A model generated the notes under the pieces. The model was not told the DNA's origin. It saw nothing but the letters and a program-made list of their open reading frames with translations, and did not search any database. Source: Polaromonas sp. (GTDB taxonomy: Bacteria > Pseudomonadota > Gammaproteobacteria > Burkholderiales > Burkholderiaceae_C). Taken from it: a stretch of DNA of 64,000 bases. Position numbers and translations under genes: made by a program. The stretch covers positions 62,001 to 126,000 of the forward strand of contig JAQGNE010000032.1 of NCBI GenBank assembly GCA_028291985.1. The letters are read 5' to 3'. Positions 24,580 through 34,449 of the stretch are shown here, piece after piece (the stretch's first letter is position 1; each line of letters starts with the position of its first letter).

Positions 24580-27500
24580 CTAGACCAGAACGCGCTCGAT
24601 CCCGCCATGGTTCGCAGCGTCGACATACGCGGGCAGCCATTCCTTGCCCAGTATCTGGTTTGCCATCTCAACCACGATGTAGTCGGCTTCCAGCAAACCG
24701 TTTTGCAGATCGTTCCCATAGCGCGACAGGCCTTGCAGGCAACTGGGGCAACTGGTAAGAATTTTCACATTCGCTTGTTCGCCCACGACACCCGCATCGC
24801 GCAGCGTCTGCTCGCCCTTGCGCAGCTCTTCTTCCTTGCGAAAGCGAATCTGCGTGGAAATGTCTGGACGCGTGACACCTAGCGTTCCAGACTCGCCGCA
24901 GCAACGCTCATTCTTGAGCACGTTGTCACCGAGCAGCGCCTTGACGGTCTTCATCGGCTCCTGCAACTTCATCGGGCTATGACAAGGGTCGTGGTAGAGG
25001 TAGCCGGCGCCAGGCGCATCCGTGCGCAGCGTGATGCCCTTTTCAAGCAGGTATTCATGGATGTCGATAATGCGGCAACCCGGAAATATCTTGTCGAATT
25101 CATAGCCCTGCAGCTGGTCATAACAGGTGCCGCAGCTCACCACCACCGTCTTGATGTCCAGGTAGTTCAGCGTGTTGGCGACCCGGTGAAACAGCACCCG
25201 GTTATCGGTGATGATCTTATCGGCCTTGTCGAACTGTCCGCTGCCGCGCTGCGGATACCCACAACACAGATAACCCGGCGGCAGCACAGTCTGCACCCCC
25301 GCATGCCACAGCATGGCCTGCGTGGCCAGGCCCACTTGTGAGAACAGCCGTTCCGAGCCGCAACCCGGAAAATAAAACACAGCCTCGGTCTCAGCAGTTG
25401 TGGTTTTGGGGTTGCGGATGATCGGTACGTAATCCTTGTCCTCAATGTCCAGCAACGCGCGCGCCGTCTTCTTGGGCAGCCCGCCGGGCATCTTTTTGTT
25501 GATGAAGTGAATCACCTGCTCCTTGACCGGCGCCCGCCCGACCGTTGCTGGCGGCAGCGCCGTTTGCTTGCGGGCCACCCGGCGCAGCACGTCATGGGCC
25601 AGCCGCTGCGCCTTGAAGCCCACATCGACCATGGCGCCGCGCATGAGCTTGATGGTCTGCGGGCTTGTCGCGTTGAGGAAGAACATGGCAGCGGCATTGC
25701 CTGGCCTGAAGGACTTTTGACCCATCTTGCGCAAGAGGTTGCGCATGTTCATGGAGACCTCGCCAAAGTCGATATCGACCGGACACGGGCTCAGACACTT
25801 ATGGCAGACGGTGCAATGGTCCGCCACATCTTCAAATTCTTCCCAGTGCTTGATACTCACGCCGCGCCGGGTCTGCTCTTCATACAAAAATGCTTCGACC
25901 AATAGCGAGGTTGCCAGAATCTTGTTGCGCGGGCTGTACAGCAAATTGGCGCGCGGCACATGGGTGGCACAGACCGGTTTGCACTTCCCACAACGCAGGC
26001 AGTCCTTGACGCTGTCGGCAATCGCGCCAATGTCAGACTGCTGCATGATCAGCGACTCATGTCCCATCAGTCCAAAACTGGGCGTATAGGCGTTGGTCAA
26101 ATCTGCAAACAACACCGAATTCGGCATGTTTGATACGCTTTTGACCGCCAACCCAGTATCTAAAAGGGGTAACAGCTCCTTATTTCGTAGCAACTTGCCC
26201 TTGTTGAACCGTCCGTCCGGGTCGACCTTTGCCTTGTAGTCGGCAAAAGGCTGCAGCTCGGCGTCAGTCAAAAACTCCAGCTTGGTGATACCAATGCCGT
26301 GCTCGCCTGATATCACGCCGTCCAGCGACCGCGCCAACACCATGATACGAGCCACCGCCTCATGGGCAGTTTGCAGCATGTCGTAGTCGTCGCTGTTGAC
26401 GGGCAGGTTGGTATGCACATTGCCGTCGCCGGCATGCATATGTAAAGCTGCCCACACACGGCCCTTCAACACCCGCTTATGGATGGCAGTGCATTCTTCG
26501 AGGATAGGCCGGAACGAGCCGCCATTGAAGATGCCTTCCAGCGGTGCCCGCAACTGCGTCTTCCAACTGGCGCGAAGCGTATGGTCCTGCAAATGGTCGA
26601 AAAGGCCTTCCACGCCCTGCAGCCAGCCTGACCATAAGGCCCGCACCTCGCCGATCAGCGCCATGGCCTGGGCCACGCGGTCTTCGAGCAGTTCGGCAGA
26701 AGGAATTTCGTTCGCATCGTCCGACTTGCCCAGCGGCAGGCTACCACTGCGGAAAAAGCTCTCCAGCTCATCGCACAGCCTGATCTTGTTCTGCAGGCTG
26801 AGTTCGATATTGATGCGCTCAATGCCGTCGGTGTATTCAGCCATGCGCGGCAGCGGTATCACCACGTCTTCATTGATCTTGAAGGCATTGGTGTGGCGTG
26901 AAATGGCTGCCGTGCGTTTGCGGTCCAGCCAGAACTTTTTTCGGGCGTCCGGGTTGATGGCAATAAAGCCTTCGCCGCTGCGCGAGTTGGCAATGCGAAC
27001 CACTTCCGAGGTGGCGCGCGCCACTACATCGGCATGGTCGCCGGCGATGTCGCCGAACAACACCATTTTTGGCAGACCACCGTGTTTTTTGGATTTGGTG
27101 GCGTAACCCACGGCCTTCAAATAACGGTCGTCCAGGTGTTCAAGCCCGGCCAGAATCGCACCGCCGCGCTTTTGCTCGGCGAACATGAAGTCTTTGATTT
27201 CGACAATGCTGGGAACCGCGTCGCGCGCATTGCCAAAAAACTCAAGACACACCGTACGCACGTGCTGCGGCATGCGGTGCACGATCCAGCGGGCGCTGGT
27301 GATAAGGCCGTCGCAGCCCTCTTTTTGTATGCCCGGCAGGCCACTTAAAAACTTGTCGGTGACGTCCTTGCCCAGGCCTTCCTTGCGAAAGGTATTACCG
27401 GCAATCTTGAGCTGCTCGGTGCGCACCAGCGTTTTGCCATCGGCCTCAAAGTACTTCAGCTCAAAGCTGGCCATCTCGGCGTCGTGAATCTTGCCCAGGT

Positions 27501-28521
27501 TGTGGTCGGTGCGGGTAACCTCCAGCCACTGCGAATCTGGCGTCACCATGCGCCATGAGACCAGGTTGTCCAGGGCCGTACCCCAGAGCACTGCTTTTTT
27601 GCCGCCGGCGTTCATCGCGATATTGCCGCCAATGCAGGAGGCCTCGGCCGATGTCGGGTCAACCGCGAAGACATAACCGCCACGCTCTGCCGCATCTGCA
27701 ACGCGCTGGGTCACCACGCCCGCCTCGGTCCATATCGTGGCTACTGGGGCGCTGTGGCCTGGCAGGCTGACCATTTCAACCTCGGTCATGGCTTCGAGCT
27801 TTTCGGTGTTGATAACCGCTGACTTCCAGGTCAGCGGAATCGCGCCGCCGGTGTAACCGGTGCCACCACCACGGGGCACGATGGTCAGGCCAAGGTCTAT
27901 ACAGCCCTTGACCAGACCTGCCATCTCAGCCTCGGTGTCGGGCGTGAGCACCACAAACGGGTATTCAACGCGCCAGTCTGTCGCATCTGTCACATGGGAG
28001 ACGCGGGACAGCCCGTCAAACTTGATGTTGTCCTTCAACGTCAGTTTTTTAAGCTTGCGCTGGGTCTGCGCACGCAGCGCAGCCATTTCGTCGAACGATT
28101 TTGAAAAGCGGTCGACAGCTCCGCGGGCCGCTTTCAGCAGCTCATGCACGATGTCGTCGCGCTGGCTATCGGCATCGGGCGTGCGGCGCTTTTCGACCTC
28201 AGCCAGGCGGTGGCACAGTGCGTCGACCAGCAGCTTGCGGCGCTTCGGGTTGTCGAGCAAGTCGTCTTGCAGATACGGGTTGCGCTGCACCACCCAGATA
28301 TCACCCAGCACCTCGTACAGCATGCGTGCCGACCGACCGGTGCGGCGCTCTTCACGCAAGCGGTTCAGCAGATCCCATGCATGCCCGCCGAGCAGCCGAA
28401 TGACAACCTCGCGGTCTGAAAACGAGGTGTAGTTGTACGGAATCTCGCGGATGCGCGTCTCGTCCGGCTGACCGTTGCGGGCCAGGACGTTCAGTTCTTG
28501 AAGGGTGTTTGGAGCGTTCAT
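24580..28521 (-). CDS. DUF3683 FAD-linked oxidase/Fe-S oxidoreductase fusion (D-lactate dehydrogenase-like)
   Basis: A 1313-residue multidomain enzyme. In order: a DUF3683 helical domain (about 1-140), an FAD_binding_4 domain (about 180-400; [17 protein letters not shown]), a FAD-oxidase C domain (to about 790; [24 protein letters not shown]), two 4Fe-4S clusters ([11 protein letters not shown] and [12 protein letters not shown], about 850-940), and two Cys-rich CCG domains ([24 protein letters not shown], to the end). It resembles D-2-hydroxyacid (D-lactate/glycolate) dehydrogenases with a fused GlcF/LldE-like electron-transfer half. The substrate is unknown. It probably feeds electrons to the quinone pool from the cytoplasmic side. 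Confidence 0.88.
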   Translation of the reverse strand: MNAPNTLQELNVLARNGQPDETRIREIPYNYTSFSDREVVIRLLGGHAWDLLNRLREERRTGRSARMLYEVLGDIWVVQRNPYLQDDLLDNPKRRKLLVDALCHRLAEVEKRRTPDADSQRDDIVHELLKAARGAVDRFSKSFDEMAALRAQTQRKLKKLTLKDNIKFDGLSRVSHVTDATDWRVEYPFVVLTPDTEAEMAGLVKGCIDLGLTIVPRGGGTGYTGGAIPLTWKSAVINTEKLEAMTEVEMVSLPGHSAPVATIWTEAGVVTQRVADAAERGGYVFAVDPTSAEASCIGGNIAMNAGGKKAVLWGTALDNLVSWRMVTPDSQWLEVTRTDHNLGKIHDAEMASFELKYFEADGKTLVRTEQLKIAGNTFRKEGLGKDVTDKFLSGLPGIQKEGCDGLITSARWIVHRMPQHVRTVCLEFFGNARDAVPSIVEIKDFMFAEQKRGGAILAGLEHLDDRYLKAVGYATKSKKHGGLPKMVLFGDIAGDHADVVARATSEVVRIANSRSGEGFIAINPDARKKFWLDRKRTAAISRHTNAFKINEDVVIPLPRMAEYTDGIERINIELSLQNKIRLCDELESFFRSGSLPLGKSDDANEIPSAELLEDRVAQAMALIGEVRALWSGWLQGVEGLFDHLQDHTLRASWKTQLRAPLEGIFNGGSFRPILEECTAIHKRVLKGRVWAALHMHAGDGNVHTNLPVNSDDYDMLQTAHEAVARIMVLARSLDGVISGEHGIGITKLEFLTDAELQPFADYKAKVDPDGRFNKGKLLRNKELLPLLDTGLAVKSVSNMPNSVLFADLTNAYTPSFGLMGHESLIMQQSDIGAIADSVKDCLRCGKCKPVCATHVPRANLLYSPRNKILATSLLVEAFLYEEQTRRGVSIKHWEEFEDVADHCTVCHKCLSPCPVDIDFGEVSMNMRNLLRKMGQKSFRPGNAAAMFFLNATSPQTIKLMRGAMVDVGFKAQRLAHDVLRRVARKQTALPPATVGRAPVKEQVIHFINKKMPGGLPKKTARALLDIEDKDYVPIIRNPKTTTAETEAVFYFPGCGSERLFSQVGLATQAMLWHAGVQTVLPPGYLCCGYPQRGSGQFDKADKIITDNRVLFHRVANTLNYLDIKTVVVSCGTCYDQLQGYEFDKIFPGCRIIDIHEYLLEKGITLRTDAPGAGYLYHDPCHSPMKLQEPMKTVKALLGDNVLKNERCCGESGTLGVTRPDISTQIRFRKEEELRKGEQTLRDAGVVGEQANVKILTSCPSCLQGLSRYGNDLQNGLLEADYIVVEMANQILGKEWLPAYVDAANHGGIERVLV

Positions 28522-28670
28522 CGTGGAGGATCTGGCGTCTGTCGAGAGGGCAGATTGCCCGCCCAGCGCGGTCTTGCGATGTTAACGCAGCACAAAAAAG
28601 GCGGGCCTGGCTCATCAATAGCCTTATGGAAACCCCGATTGCCGCCTAAGGCTTACATCGCTTAAATTGC

Positions 28671-28700
28671 GCTGTCACACACGGCTGTCAAGCTGTCTGG
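28671..28700 (+). promoter_or_regulatory. Pho-box-like CTGTC repeats upstream of ugpB
   Basis: Three direct copies of CTGTC occur in 28 bp: CTGTCAC (28672), CTGTCAA (28685) and CTGTCTG (28693). The PhoB box consensus is CTGTCAT repeated with an 11-bp period. The units match well, but the 13- and 8-bp periods are off, so the site is only Pho-box-like. The ugp operon is a classical PhoB target in E. coli, which supports the reading. Confidence 0.45.
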
Positions 28701-28746
28701 GTTCACCGACATTCGTTCACATACCTCAGCACACAGGAGTCCCTTG

Positions 28747-30072
28747 ATGAAAATAATCCGTTCCCCGCTGAAATTTTCGGCCGTTATGTTTGCTGCTTGT
28801 GCGCTCCTGCAGCCGCTGGCAAGCCAGGCTCAAACTGAAATCCAATGGTGGCACGCCATGAGCGGGCCACTCGGCGAATGGGTCAATGACCAGGCTAAGG
28901 ATTTCAACGCCAGCCAGAAAGACTACAAAGTAATGCCTACCTACAAGGGCACCTACGACGAGTCCATGACAGCCGCGGTTGCTGCTTTCCGGGCAGGCAA
29001 TGCGCCTCACATCCTGCAGGTCTACGAAGTCGGAACCGCCACGATGATGGCAGCCAAGGGAGCGATCAAGCCCGTGGGCGAGGTCATGACGCAGGGCGGG
29101 GCCAAATTCGATTCAAAGGCCTACATCCCCGCAGTTTCCGGCTATTACACTGCCCCCAACGGGCAAATGCTGAGCTTTCCGTTCAACAGTTCCACCACCA
29201 TTTTCTATTACAACAAGGACGCGTTCAAGGCAGCCGGGCTTGATCCTGAAAAGGCGCCCGGCACCTGGCCAGAAGTAGCACTGGCTGCCGCCAAGCTCAA
29301 AGCGTCAGGTCACAAGTGCCCCTTCACCACCAGCTGGATCAGCTGGACTCAGCTCGAGAGCTTCTCGACCTGGCACAACACGCTGTTTGCAACGCAGAAC
29401 AACGGCTTTGGCGGCACGTCGGCGCGCTTGGCGTTCAATTCGCCTCTGCATGTGCGCCACTTTGAAAATCTCGCCAACATGTCCAAGCAGGGACTCTTTG
29501 TGTACAAGGGCCGCGCCAACGCGGCGGACGTTTCCTTTCCGTCCGGCGAATGCGCCATGATGACGGGATCGTCCGGTTTGTACGCCCGCGTCAGCAAGGA
29601 AGCCAAATTTGGCTATGGCATTGCGCCGCTTCCCTACTACCCTGATGTACAGGGCGCGCCGCAGAACACCGTAATTGGTGGCGCAAGCCTGTGGGTCATG
29701 GCGGGCAAGAAACCTGAAGAATACAAAGGCGTTGCCGCATTCTTCAATTACCTGTCCCGGCCTGAAGTGCAGTCGGCCAGCCACAAGCGCACAGGTTATC
29801 TGCCCATCACCACAGCTGCTTACGAGCTGACCGAGAAATCCGGCTTTTACAAGCAGAATGTCGGGACCGATGTGGCGGTGACGCAAATGATCCGCAAGAC
29901 CACGGACAAGTCGCGTGGTGTGCGCCTGGGCAATTTCAACCAGATCCGGACCATAATTGACGAGGAAACCGAGCAGATCTGGAGCGGCAAGAAGCCTGCA
30001 AAAGAGGCTCTTGAAACCGCAATCAAGCGTGGTAACGAGCAGCTTGAACGGTTCGAAAAAGCCAACAAGTAA
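28747..30072 (+). CDS. ugpB: sn-glycerol-3-phosphate ABC transporter substrate-binding protein
   Basis: A 441-residue periplasmic binding protein with a signal peptide (cleavage near SQA, residue ~28) and an SBP_bac_8 fold. UgpB features include EIQWWHAMSGPLGEWVND and VMPTYKGTYDESM. It captures glycerol-3-phosphate and its diesters for import through UgpAE/UgpC. The ORF track counts a TTG one codon earlier; ATG 28747 is preferred with GGAG 9 bp before it. It is first of ugpBAECQ. A hairpin-rich 122-bp gap separates it from ugpA, which could lower downstream expression relative to this highly needed subunit. Confidence 0.95.
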   Translation: MKIIRSPLKFSAVMFAACALLQPLASQAQTEIQWWHAMSGPLGEWVNDQAKDFNASQKDYKVMPTYKGTYDESMTAAVAAFRAGNAPHILQVYEVGTATMMAAKGAIKPVGEVMTQGGAKFDSKAYIPAVSGYYTAPNGQMLSFPFNSSTTIFYYNKDAFKAAGLDPEKAPGTWPEVALAAAKLKASGHKCPFTTSWISWTQLESFSTWHNTLFATQNNGFGGTSARLAFNSPLHVRHFENLANMSKQGLFVYKGRANAADVSFPSGECAMMTGSSGLYARVSKEAKFGYGIAPLPYYPDVQGAPQNTVIGGASLWVMAGKKPEEYKGVAAFFNYLSRPEVQSASHKRTGYLPITTAAYELTEKSGFYKQNVGTDVAVTQMIRKTTDKSRGVRLGNFNQIRTIIDEETEQIWSGKKPAKEALETAIKRGNEQLERFEKANK

Positions 30073-30104
30073 TGCCGCGCTCATCTCCCGGGGATGATGG
30101 GCTG

Positions 30105-30124
30105 AAAGCCCCGAGGGGCTTTTC
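30105..30124 (+). terminator. Weak hairpin after ugpB (possible attenuator)
   Basis: The sequence aaagcccc-gag-ggggcttt ends in only four T. It follows the ugpB stop by about 33 bp, inside the operon. It could stabilise the ugpB 3' end or partly end transcription, giving more binding protein than permease. It is weak as a full terminator. Confidence 0.5.
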
Positions 30125-30138
30125 CGCCGATTGACTTT

Positions 30139-30175
30139 GCGACCTGTTTCCTGCCGCGGCAGGTTCACGGGTCGC
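30139..30175. other. Long imperfect hairpin between ugpB and ugpA
   Basis: Outer arms gcgacc/ggtcgc enclose a perfect 14-bp palindrome cctgccgcggcagg, and ttttgattt follows. Together with the hairpin at 30105 it fills most of the ugpB-ugpA gap and stops 20 bp short of the ugpA start. It may protect the ugpB message or act as a second partial terminator. Confidence 0.45.
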
Positions 30176-30194
30176 TTTTGATTTGAATGCATTC

Positions 30195-31076
30195 ATGGAA
30201 AAACGCGTACTGTTCCGGTCGGTCTGGCTTCCCTGGCTGCTGCTGGCACCGCAGCTGATCGTCATCAGCGTTTTCTTTTTCTGGCCCGCTGCGCAGGCTC
30301 TGCTGCAGTCGTTTCAGCTGCAGGATGCTTTTGGCACGTCGACCGAATGGGTCGGTCTGGACAACTTCAAGACGCTTTATAACGATGAAGCCTACCTGGA
30401 GTCGTTCCAGATAACGGCTTTCTTCTCGATCATGGTCGCGGGGCTGGGTATCGGGCTGTCGCTGGTACTCGCGGTTTTTGCCGACCGCATCATCAAGGGT
30501 GCGCTGGCCTACAAGACCATGCTCATCCTGCCGTATGCGGTTGCACCCGCCGTGGCAGGTGTCTTGTGGCTTTTCATGTTTTCACCCACGCTGGGCGTCG
30601 TCTCCTACGCGCTGCGTTATATCGGCATCAACTGGAATCATGTGCTGGACTCCGGGCATGCCATGACGCTCATCATCATGGCGGCGGTGTGGAAACAGAT
30701 CTCCTATAACTTCCTTTTTTTCCTGGCGGGGTTGCAGTCGATTCCGAAGTCGCTGATCGAAGCGGCCGCGATAGACGGCGCCAGGCCATGGCGCCGTTTC
30801 TGGAGCATTCAGTTCCCGCTGTTATCGCCCACCACCTTCTTTCTGCTCGTGATCAATGTGGTCTATGCGTTTTTCGACACCTTCGCCATCATTGACGCCT
30901 CCACGCAAGGCGGCCCGGGACGCGACACCCTGATCCTGGTCTACAAGGTTTACCACGACGGTTTCAAAAACGGTGACCTGGGTGGCTCGGCAGCGCAATC
31001 GGTAGTTCTGATGTTTATCGTGATCACACTGACAGTGGTCCAGTTTCGATATGTTGAAAAGAAGGTTCAATACTGA
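30195..31076 (+). CDS. ugpA: sn-glycerol-3-phosphate ABC transporter permease UgpA
   Basis: A 293-residue MalF/UgpA-type permease with six membrane segments and the EAA loop [22 protein letters not shown] (the segment contacting the ATPase). The ATG at 30195 ([11 protein letters not shown]) matches the usual UgpA start; the TTG at 30183 would add four residues. It forms the inner-membrane channel with UgpE and is powered by UgpC. It lies after the hairpin-rich gap following ugpB. No clear Shine-Dalgarno is visible, which may mean lower translation. Confidence 0.95.
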   Translation: MEKRVLFRSVWLPWLLLAPQLIVISVFFFWPAAQALLQSFQLQDAFGTSTEWVGLDNFKTLYNDEAYLESFQITAFFSIMVAGLGIGLSLVLAVFADRIIKGALAYKTMLILPYAVAPAVAGVLWLFMFSPTLGVVSYALRYIGINWNHVLDSGHAMTLIIMAAVWKQISYNFLFFLAGLQSIPKSLIEAAAIDGARPWRRFWSIQFPLLSPTTFFLLVINVVYAFFDTFAIIDASTQGGPGRDTLILVYKVYHDGFKNGDLGGSAAQSVVLMFIVITLTVVQFRYVEKKVQY

Positions 31077-31163
31077 TGCGCAAGCTATCGTTTCTGTCTG
31101 GCTGCGCCATTGGGCCGTGCTGCCGATGTTTGGCGGGAAACCCGTCGCACGAGAAAGCTGACC

Positions 31164-32015
31164 ATGGTTGAACGCCGCGGCGCGCTGGGCGTCTTGGCCC
31201 ATGCCATCATGATTGTGGGCATTCTGATCGTGGCTTTCCCCCTGTATCTAGCCCTGGTGGCGTCCACGCATACCGCGCAGGACATCATTCAGGCACCCAT
31301 GCCGCTGCTTCCGGGCGCGCATATGTGGGAAACCTACAAGACGGCATTGTTTGGCGGCGGAGACGGCGGTGGTTCCACAGCGCCCGTCGCCCGGATGATG
31401 TGGGTCAGCCTGGTGACTGCGCTGGTTATCACCTTCGGAAAAATTGCCATATCGCTGCTGTCGGCGTTTGCTATCGTCTACTTCCGTTTTCCTTTCAAAA
31501 ATTTCTTCTTCTGGGCGATTTTTGTCACCCTGATGCTGCCGGTTGAAGTCAGGATTGCGCCGACCTACAAGGTGGTCTCTGACTTGGGCATGCTCAACAG
31601 TTTCGCCGGACTGACGATTCCATTGATAGCCTCGGCTACCGCAACGTTTCTGTTCCGGCAGTTCTTCCTCACGGTGCCTGACGAATTGGTGGAAGCAGCG
31701 CGCATGGACGGCGCCGGACCGATGCGCTTTTTCAAGGACATCCTGTTGCCCCTGTCGAAAACCTCGATTGCCGCACTCTTCGTGATCCAGTTCATTTACG
31801 GATGGAACCAATACCTCTGGCCGCTTCTGGCAACCACCAGCGAGGATATGTACCCCGTGGTAATTGGCATCAAGCGGATGATCGCAGGCGGCGATGCCGC
31901 CAACGAATGGAATGTGGTGATGGCCACCGCAATCCTGGCCATGCTGCCGCCTGCGCTGGTTGTCATCCTGATGCAAAAGTGGTTTGTGAAGGGCCTGGTT
32001 GATACCGAAAAATAA
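31164..32015 (+). CDS. ugpE: sn-glycerol-3-phosphate ABC transporter permease UgpE
   Basis: A 283-residue MalG/UgpE-type permease with about six membrane segments and the EAA loop (DELVEAARMDGAGPMRFFKDILLPL). The ATG at 31164 (MVERRGALG) is the family start; the longer ORF-track start at 31110 adds 18 residues not typical of UgpE. It pairs with UgpA in the inner membrane. A Gly-rich periplasmic insertion (FGGGDGGGSTAPVARM) follows the first membrane segment. It is 87 bp after ugpA and 54 bp before ugpC. Confidence 0.94.
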   Translation: MVERRGALGVLAHAIMIVGILIVAFPLYLALVASTHTAQDIIQAPMPLLPGAHMWETYKTALFGGGDGGGSTAPVARMMWVSLVTALVITFGKIAISLLSAFAIVYFRFPFKNFFFWAIFVTLMLPVEVRIAPTYKVVSDLGMLNSFAGLTIPLIASATATFLFRQFFLTVPDELVEAARMDGAGPMRFFKDILLPLSKTSIAALFVIQFIYGWNQYLWPLLATTSEDMYPVVIGIKRMIAGGDAANEWNVVMATAILAMLPPALVVILMQKWFVKGLVDTEK

Positions 32016-32069
32016 ACACATCCCGCGAGCAACAGCTGGAAACCGCCCCCTACCCTACTGATCAGACTT

Positions 32070-33098
32070 ATGGCATCACTCACCCTCAACAACGTCATCA
32101 AACGCTACGGAACCGGCAAGACTGCAGTACCCGTGCTGCATGGCGTCAGCGCTGACATTGCAGACCATGAATTCATCGTGATCGTCGGACCTTCGGGCTG
32201 CGGCAAGTCGACACTGCTGCGGATGGTGGCCGGTCTCGAAGAAGTTACCGAGGGCGAAATCTCAATCGGGGGCAAGGTCGTCAACAACCTGGAGCCCGCT
32301 GAACGCGACATCGCCATGGTGTTTCAGAACTACGCGCTGTATCCGCACATGACTGTGTTCGATAACATGGCTTATGGCCTGAAGATCGCCAAGGTTCCGG
32401 TTGCCGAGATCAAGTCCCGCGTTGACAAGGCCGCGAAAATTCTGGAACTGGGGCACTTGTTGGACCGCAAGCCGCGTGCGCTATCGGGCGGCCAGCGCCA
32501 GCGGGTGGCCATGGGCCGTGCGATTGTTCGCCAGCCGCAGGTCTTCCTGTTCGACGAGCCGCTGTCGAACCTGGACGCCAAGCTGCGCGTGCAGACCCGG
32601 CTTGAAATTCAAAAATTGCATCGCGAGCTGGGCATCACGTCGCTTTTTGTCACCCATGATCAGGTCGAGGCGATGACGCTGGCGCAGCGCATGATGGTGA
32701 TGAATGCCGGCCATATGGAGCAGTTTGGTACGCCCGAAGAGGTGTACAACCGCCCTGCAACCACGTTTGTAGCCAGCTTCATGGGTTCGCCCCCGATGAA
32801 CCTCCTCAACGGCGCGCCCAATGAGCACTTTGGCGGCAAGCCGGGCGCTCTGCTCGGCATCCGGCCCGAGCATCTGCAGGTCAGCCTTGAGAACACCGGC
32901 GGCTGGGCGGTTCAGGTGGACACCACGGAGATGCTGGGCGCAGAGCGTTTGCTGTACTGCCGCATCGGCGACGAATTCCTGATTGTTCGTACCGACGAAA
33001 GCCTGTCGTCTGCGCCACCTATCGGCAGCACAATTTACGTCACCCCGCGCGCCGACCGCCTGCACTGGTTTGACGCGTCCACCGGCAAAAGGCTGTAG
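32070..33098 (+). CDS. ugpC: sn-glycerol-3-phosphate ABC transporter ATP-binding protein
   Basis: A 342-residue ATPase of the MalK/UgpC class. Walker A is GPSGCGKST, the signature is [17 protein letters not shown], Walker B is [16 protein letters not shown] and the switch His is in [14 protein letters not shown]-terminal regulatory TOBE/MalK-type domain covers about residues 240-342. It energises UgpAE. In E. coli it is also regulated through this C-terminal part by phosphate and UgpQ-related signals; the same may hold here. ugpQ starts 91 bp after it. Confidence 0.96.
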   Translation: MASLTLNNVIKRYGTGKTAVPVLHGVSADIADHEFIVIVGPSGCGKSTLLRMVAGLEEVTEGEISIGGKVVNNLEPAERDIAMVFQNYALYPHMTVFDNMAYGLKIAKVPVAEIKSRVDKAAKILELGHLLDRKPRALSGGQRQRVAMGRAIVRQPQVFLFDEPLSNLDAKLRVQTRLEIQKLHRELGITSLFVTHDQVEAMTLAQRMMVMNAGHMEQFGTPEEVYNRPATTFVASFMGSPPMNLLNGAPNEHFGGKPGALLGIRPEHLQVSLENTGGWAVQVDTTEMLGAERLLYCRIGDEFLIVRTDESLSSAPPIGSTIYVTPRADRLHWFDASTGKRL

Positions 33099-33189
33099 CC
33101 TTGCCGTTCCCCGCGCTTCTCGCCGGATGCCAGGCGCTGCCTGCAAAAGTTGCAAAAGCGGCAGCGCCGTACGCCGATCGGTCACCGAC

Positions 33190-33930
33190 ATGAGTCCCTG
33201 CTGGCCCTATCCGCGATGGATTGCGCACCGGGGTGCGGGCAAGCTGGCGCCGGAAAACACCCTGGCAGCTTTCAGGCTTGGGGCCCGGCTTGGCTACCGC
33301 ATGTCCGAATGCGATGTGAAGCTGAGCGCGGATGGCGTGCCGTTTTTATTGCACGACAGCACACTGGAACGCACCACCAACGGGGTCGGCAACGCAGGCA
33401 ATCTGGCCTGGCGGGAGCTGGCCCTGCTCGACGCTGGCGCCTGGCATTCTGCGGCTTTTGCAGGCGAGCCGCTGGTGCGGCTGGATACCGTTGCACGGTA
33501 TTGCATCGCCAACCGGCTGATGCTCAATATCGAGATCAAGCCCACGCCCGGACTGGAAGCGCTGACGGGCACAACGGTTGCCGATGCTGCCGCCAGCCTA
33601 TGGGCAGGCGTTGACATCCCCCCCTTGCTTACTTCCTTCAAGCGCGCGTCCCTGGAAGCAGCCCGAATCGCACAGCCACAGTTGCCACGGGCCCTGCTCA
33701 TCGACGAATGGGAGCCTGACTGGCTGGACGCCGCGCTTTCGCTGCAGTGCGCGGCGGTGGTCTGCAACCAGCACCTGTGGGATGCCGACACCGTTTCACG
33801 CGCCCGGCACGCCGGGCTCAGGTTACTGAGTTACACGGTCAACGATGAACGGTCAGTCCAGCGGCTACTGGGGCTGAACACCGACGGCATCATCACCGAT
33901 ATGGTGCATGTGTTCGACCCGGAGCGATAA
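33190..33930 (+). CDS. ugpQ: Glycerophosphodiester phosphodiesterase
   Basis: A 246-residue GDPD-family enzyme (TIM barrel) with the motif IAHRGAGKLAPENTLAAF, the acidic pair in ECDVKLS, FLLHDSTLERTTNG and NIEIKPTPG. It cuts glycerophosphodiesters to glycerol-3-phosphate plus alcohol in the cytoplasm, completing the ugpBAECQ set. The ATG at 33190 (MSPCWPYPRWIAHRG) is chosen; the ORF-track start at 32983 lies inside ugpC in another frame. Length fits E. coli UgpQ (247). Confidence 0.95.
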   Translation: MSPCWPYPRWIAHRGAGKLAPENTLAAFRLGARLGYRMSECDVKLSADGVPFLLHDSTLERTTNGVGNAGNLAWRELALLDAGAWHSAAFAGEPLVRLDTVARYCIANRLMLNIEIKPTPGLEALTGTTVADAAASLWAGVDIPPLLTSFKRASLEAARIAQPQLPRALLIDEWEPDWLDAALSLQCAAVVCNQHLWDADTVSRARHAGLRLLSYTVNDERSVQRLLGLNTDGIITDMVHVFDPER

Positions 33931-34012
33931 AGGGCCGACATAGCGGCTTGTATGGCCCTGGCGTTCGCGCAGCGTGTTGGCCTGATGCCAACCTGCTGTC
34001 TGGCGCCACGTT

Positions 34013-34303
34013 TCAGCGTTGCCAGCCGCGCAGCAACATCCATTGGCAAAAACCGGCAACCAGCGCCATCGCGCCGTAGCTGGCCATTTTGGCGTCGCTG
34101 CCAAAAACGGCAAGGCCTGCGGACAGCATCACCAGGTTCACTATGAAAACAATAGCTACCTGCCCCGCTATTCCTCGGGCTGGAGGCCTTTTTCGTTTAA
34201 ATAAACGGCCCTTTAAACTGGTTGACACCACCAGCACCAGAGCCACGAAGGCGGCGGGCGCCATGAAGTTCAGCAGGTGGTCGGTCAACAGGTAAAGGTT
34301 CAT
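34013..34303 (-). CDS. Small membrane protein with an in-frame repeat segment (unrecognised)
   Basis: A 96-residue hypothetical protein from ATG 34303 (MNLYLLTDHLLNFMAPAAF); the ORF-track start at 34345 adds 14 unlikely residues. Three hydrophobic segments are visible (about 11-25, 48-63 and 74-87). The middle part, RLFKRKRPPARGIAGQVAI, is encoded by a copy of the dispersed repeat read in frame (34142-34193), so this stretch may be a recent insertion into an older small membrane protein. It is transcribed towards ugpQ, convergent with it, and divergent from hemA. I recognise no family; similar small proteins are common in Comamonadaceae. Confidence 0.65.
   Translation of the reverse strand: MNLYLLTDHLLNFMAPAAFVALVLVVSTSLKGRLFKRKRPPARGIAGQVAIVFIVNLVMLSAGLAVFGSDAKMASYGAMALVAGFCQWMLLRGWQR
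34142..34193 (-). repeat. Dispersed ~50-bp repeat, copy 3 (inside a coding sequence)
   Basis: Read on the minus strand: aaaaaggcctccagcccgag then gaatagcggggcaggtagct and attgttttcata. It matches AAAAA-GCCT-AGCCC ... GTAGCTATT-CATAG of the other copies. It lies wholly within the small membrane protein gene at 34013-34303 and keeps its frame open. Confidence 0.6.
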
Positions 34304-34437
34304 AGCAGGGCGTTGGGCAGTGCAAGCGCATGTAGATGGGCCCAAAGCGGCATGTGATATCGCCTGCCGCGAGCTGGCCGTAGAAGCGCTGCGCCGGGTA
34401 ATTCAAGGCCTGACCGGTAACGCAAGGGCTTCAATTT

Positions 34438-34443
34438 TATAAT
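34438..34443 (+). promoter_or_regulatory. Consensus -10 box directly before hemA (possible leaderless start)
   Basis: A perfect TATAAT lies six bases before the hemA ATG (34450). Transcription starting about 6-7 bases downstream would begin at or next to the start codon, giving a leaderless message. No good -35 box is seen at 16-18 bp; the sequence there is ggtaac. Confidence 0.45.
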
Positions 34444-34449
34444 CCTGCT

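Noticed and set aside
32983-33189. Upstream extension of ugpQ overlapping ugpC
   Set aside because: It lies in another frame of ugpC and adds sequence outside the GDPD domain.
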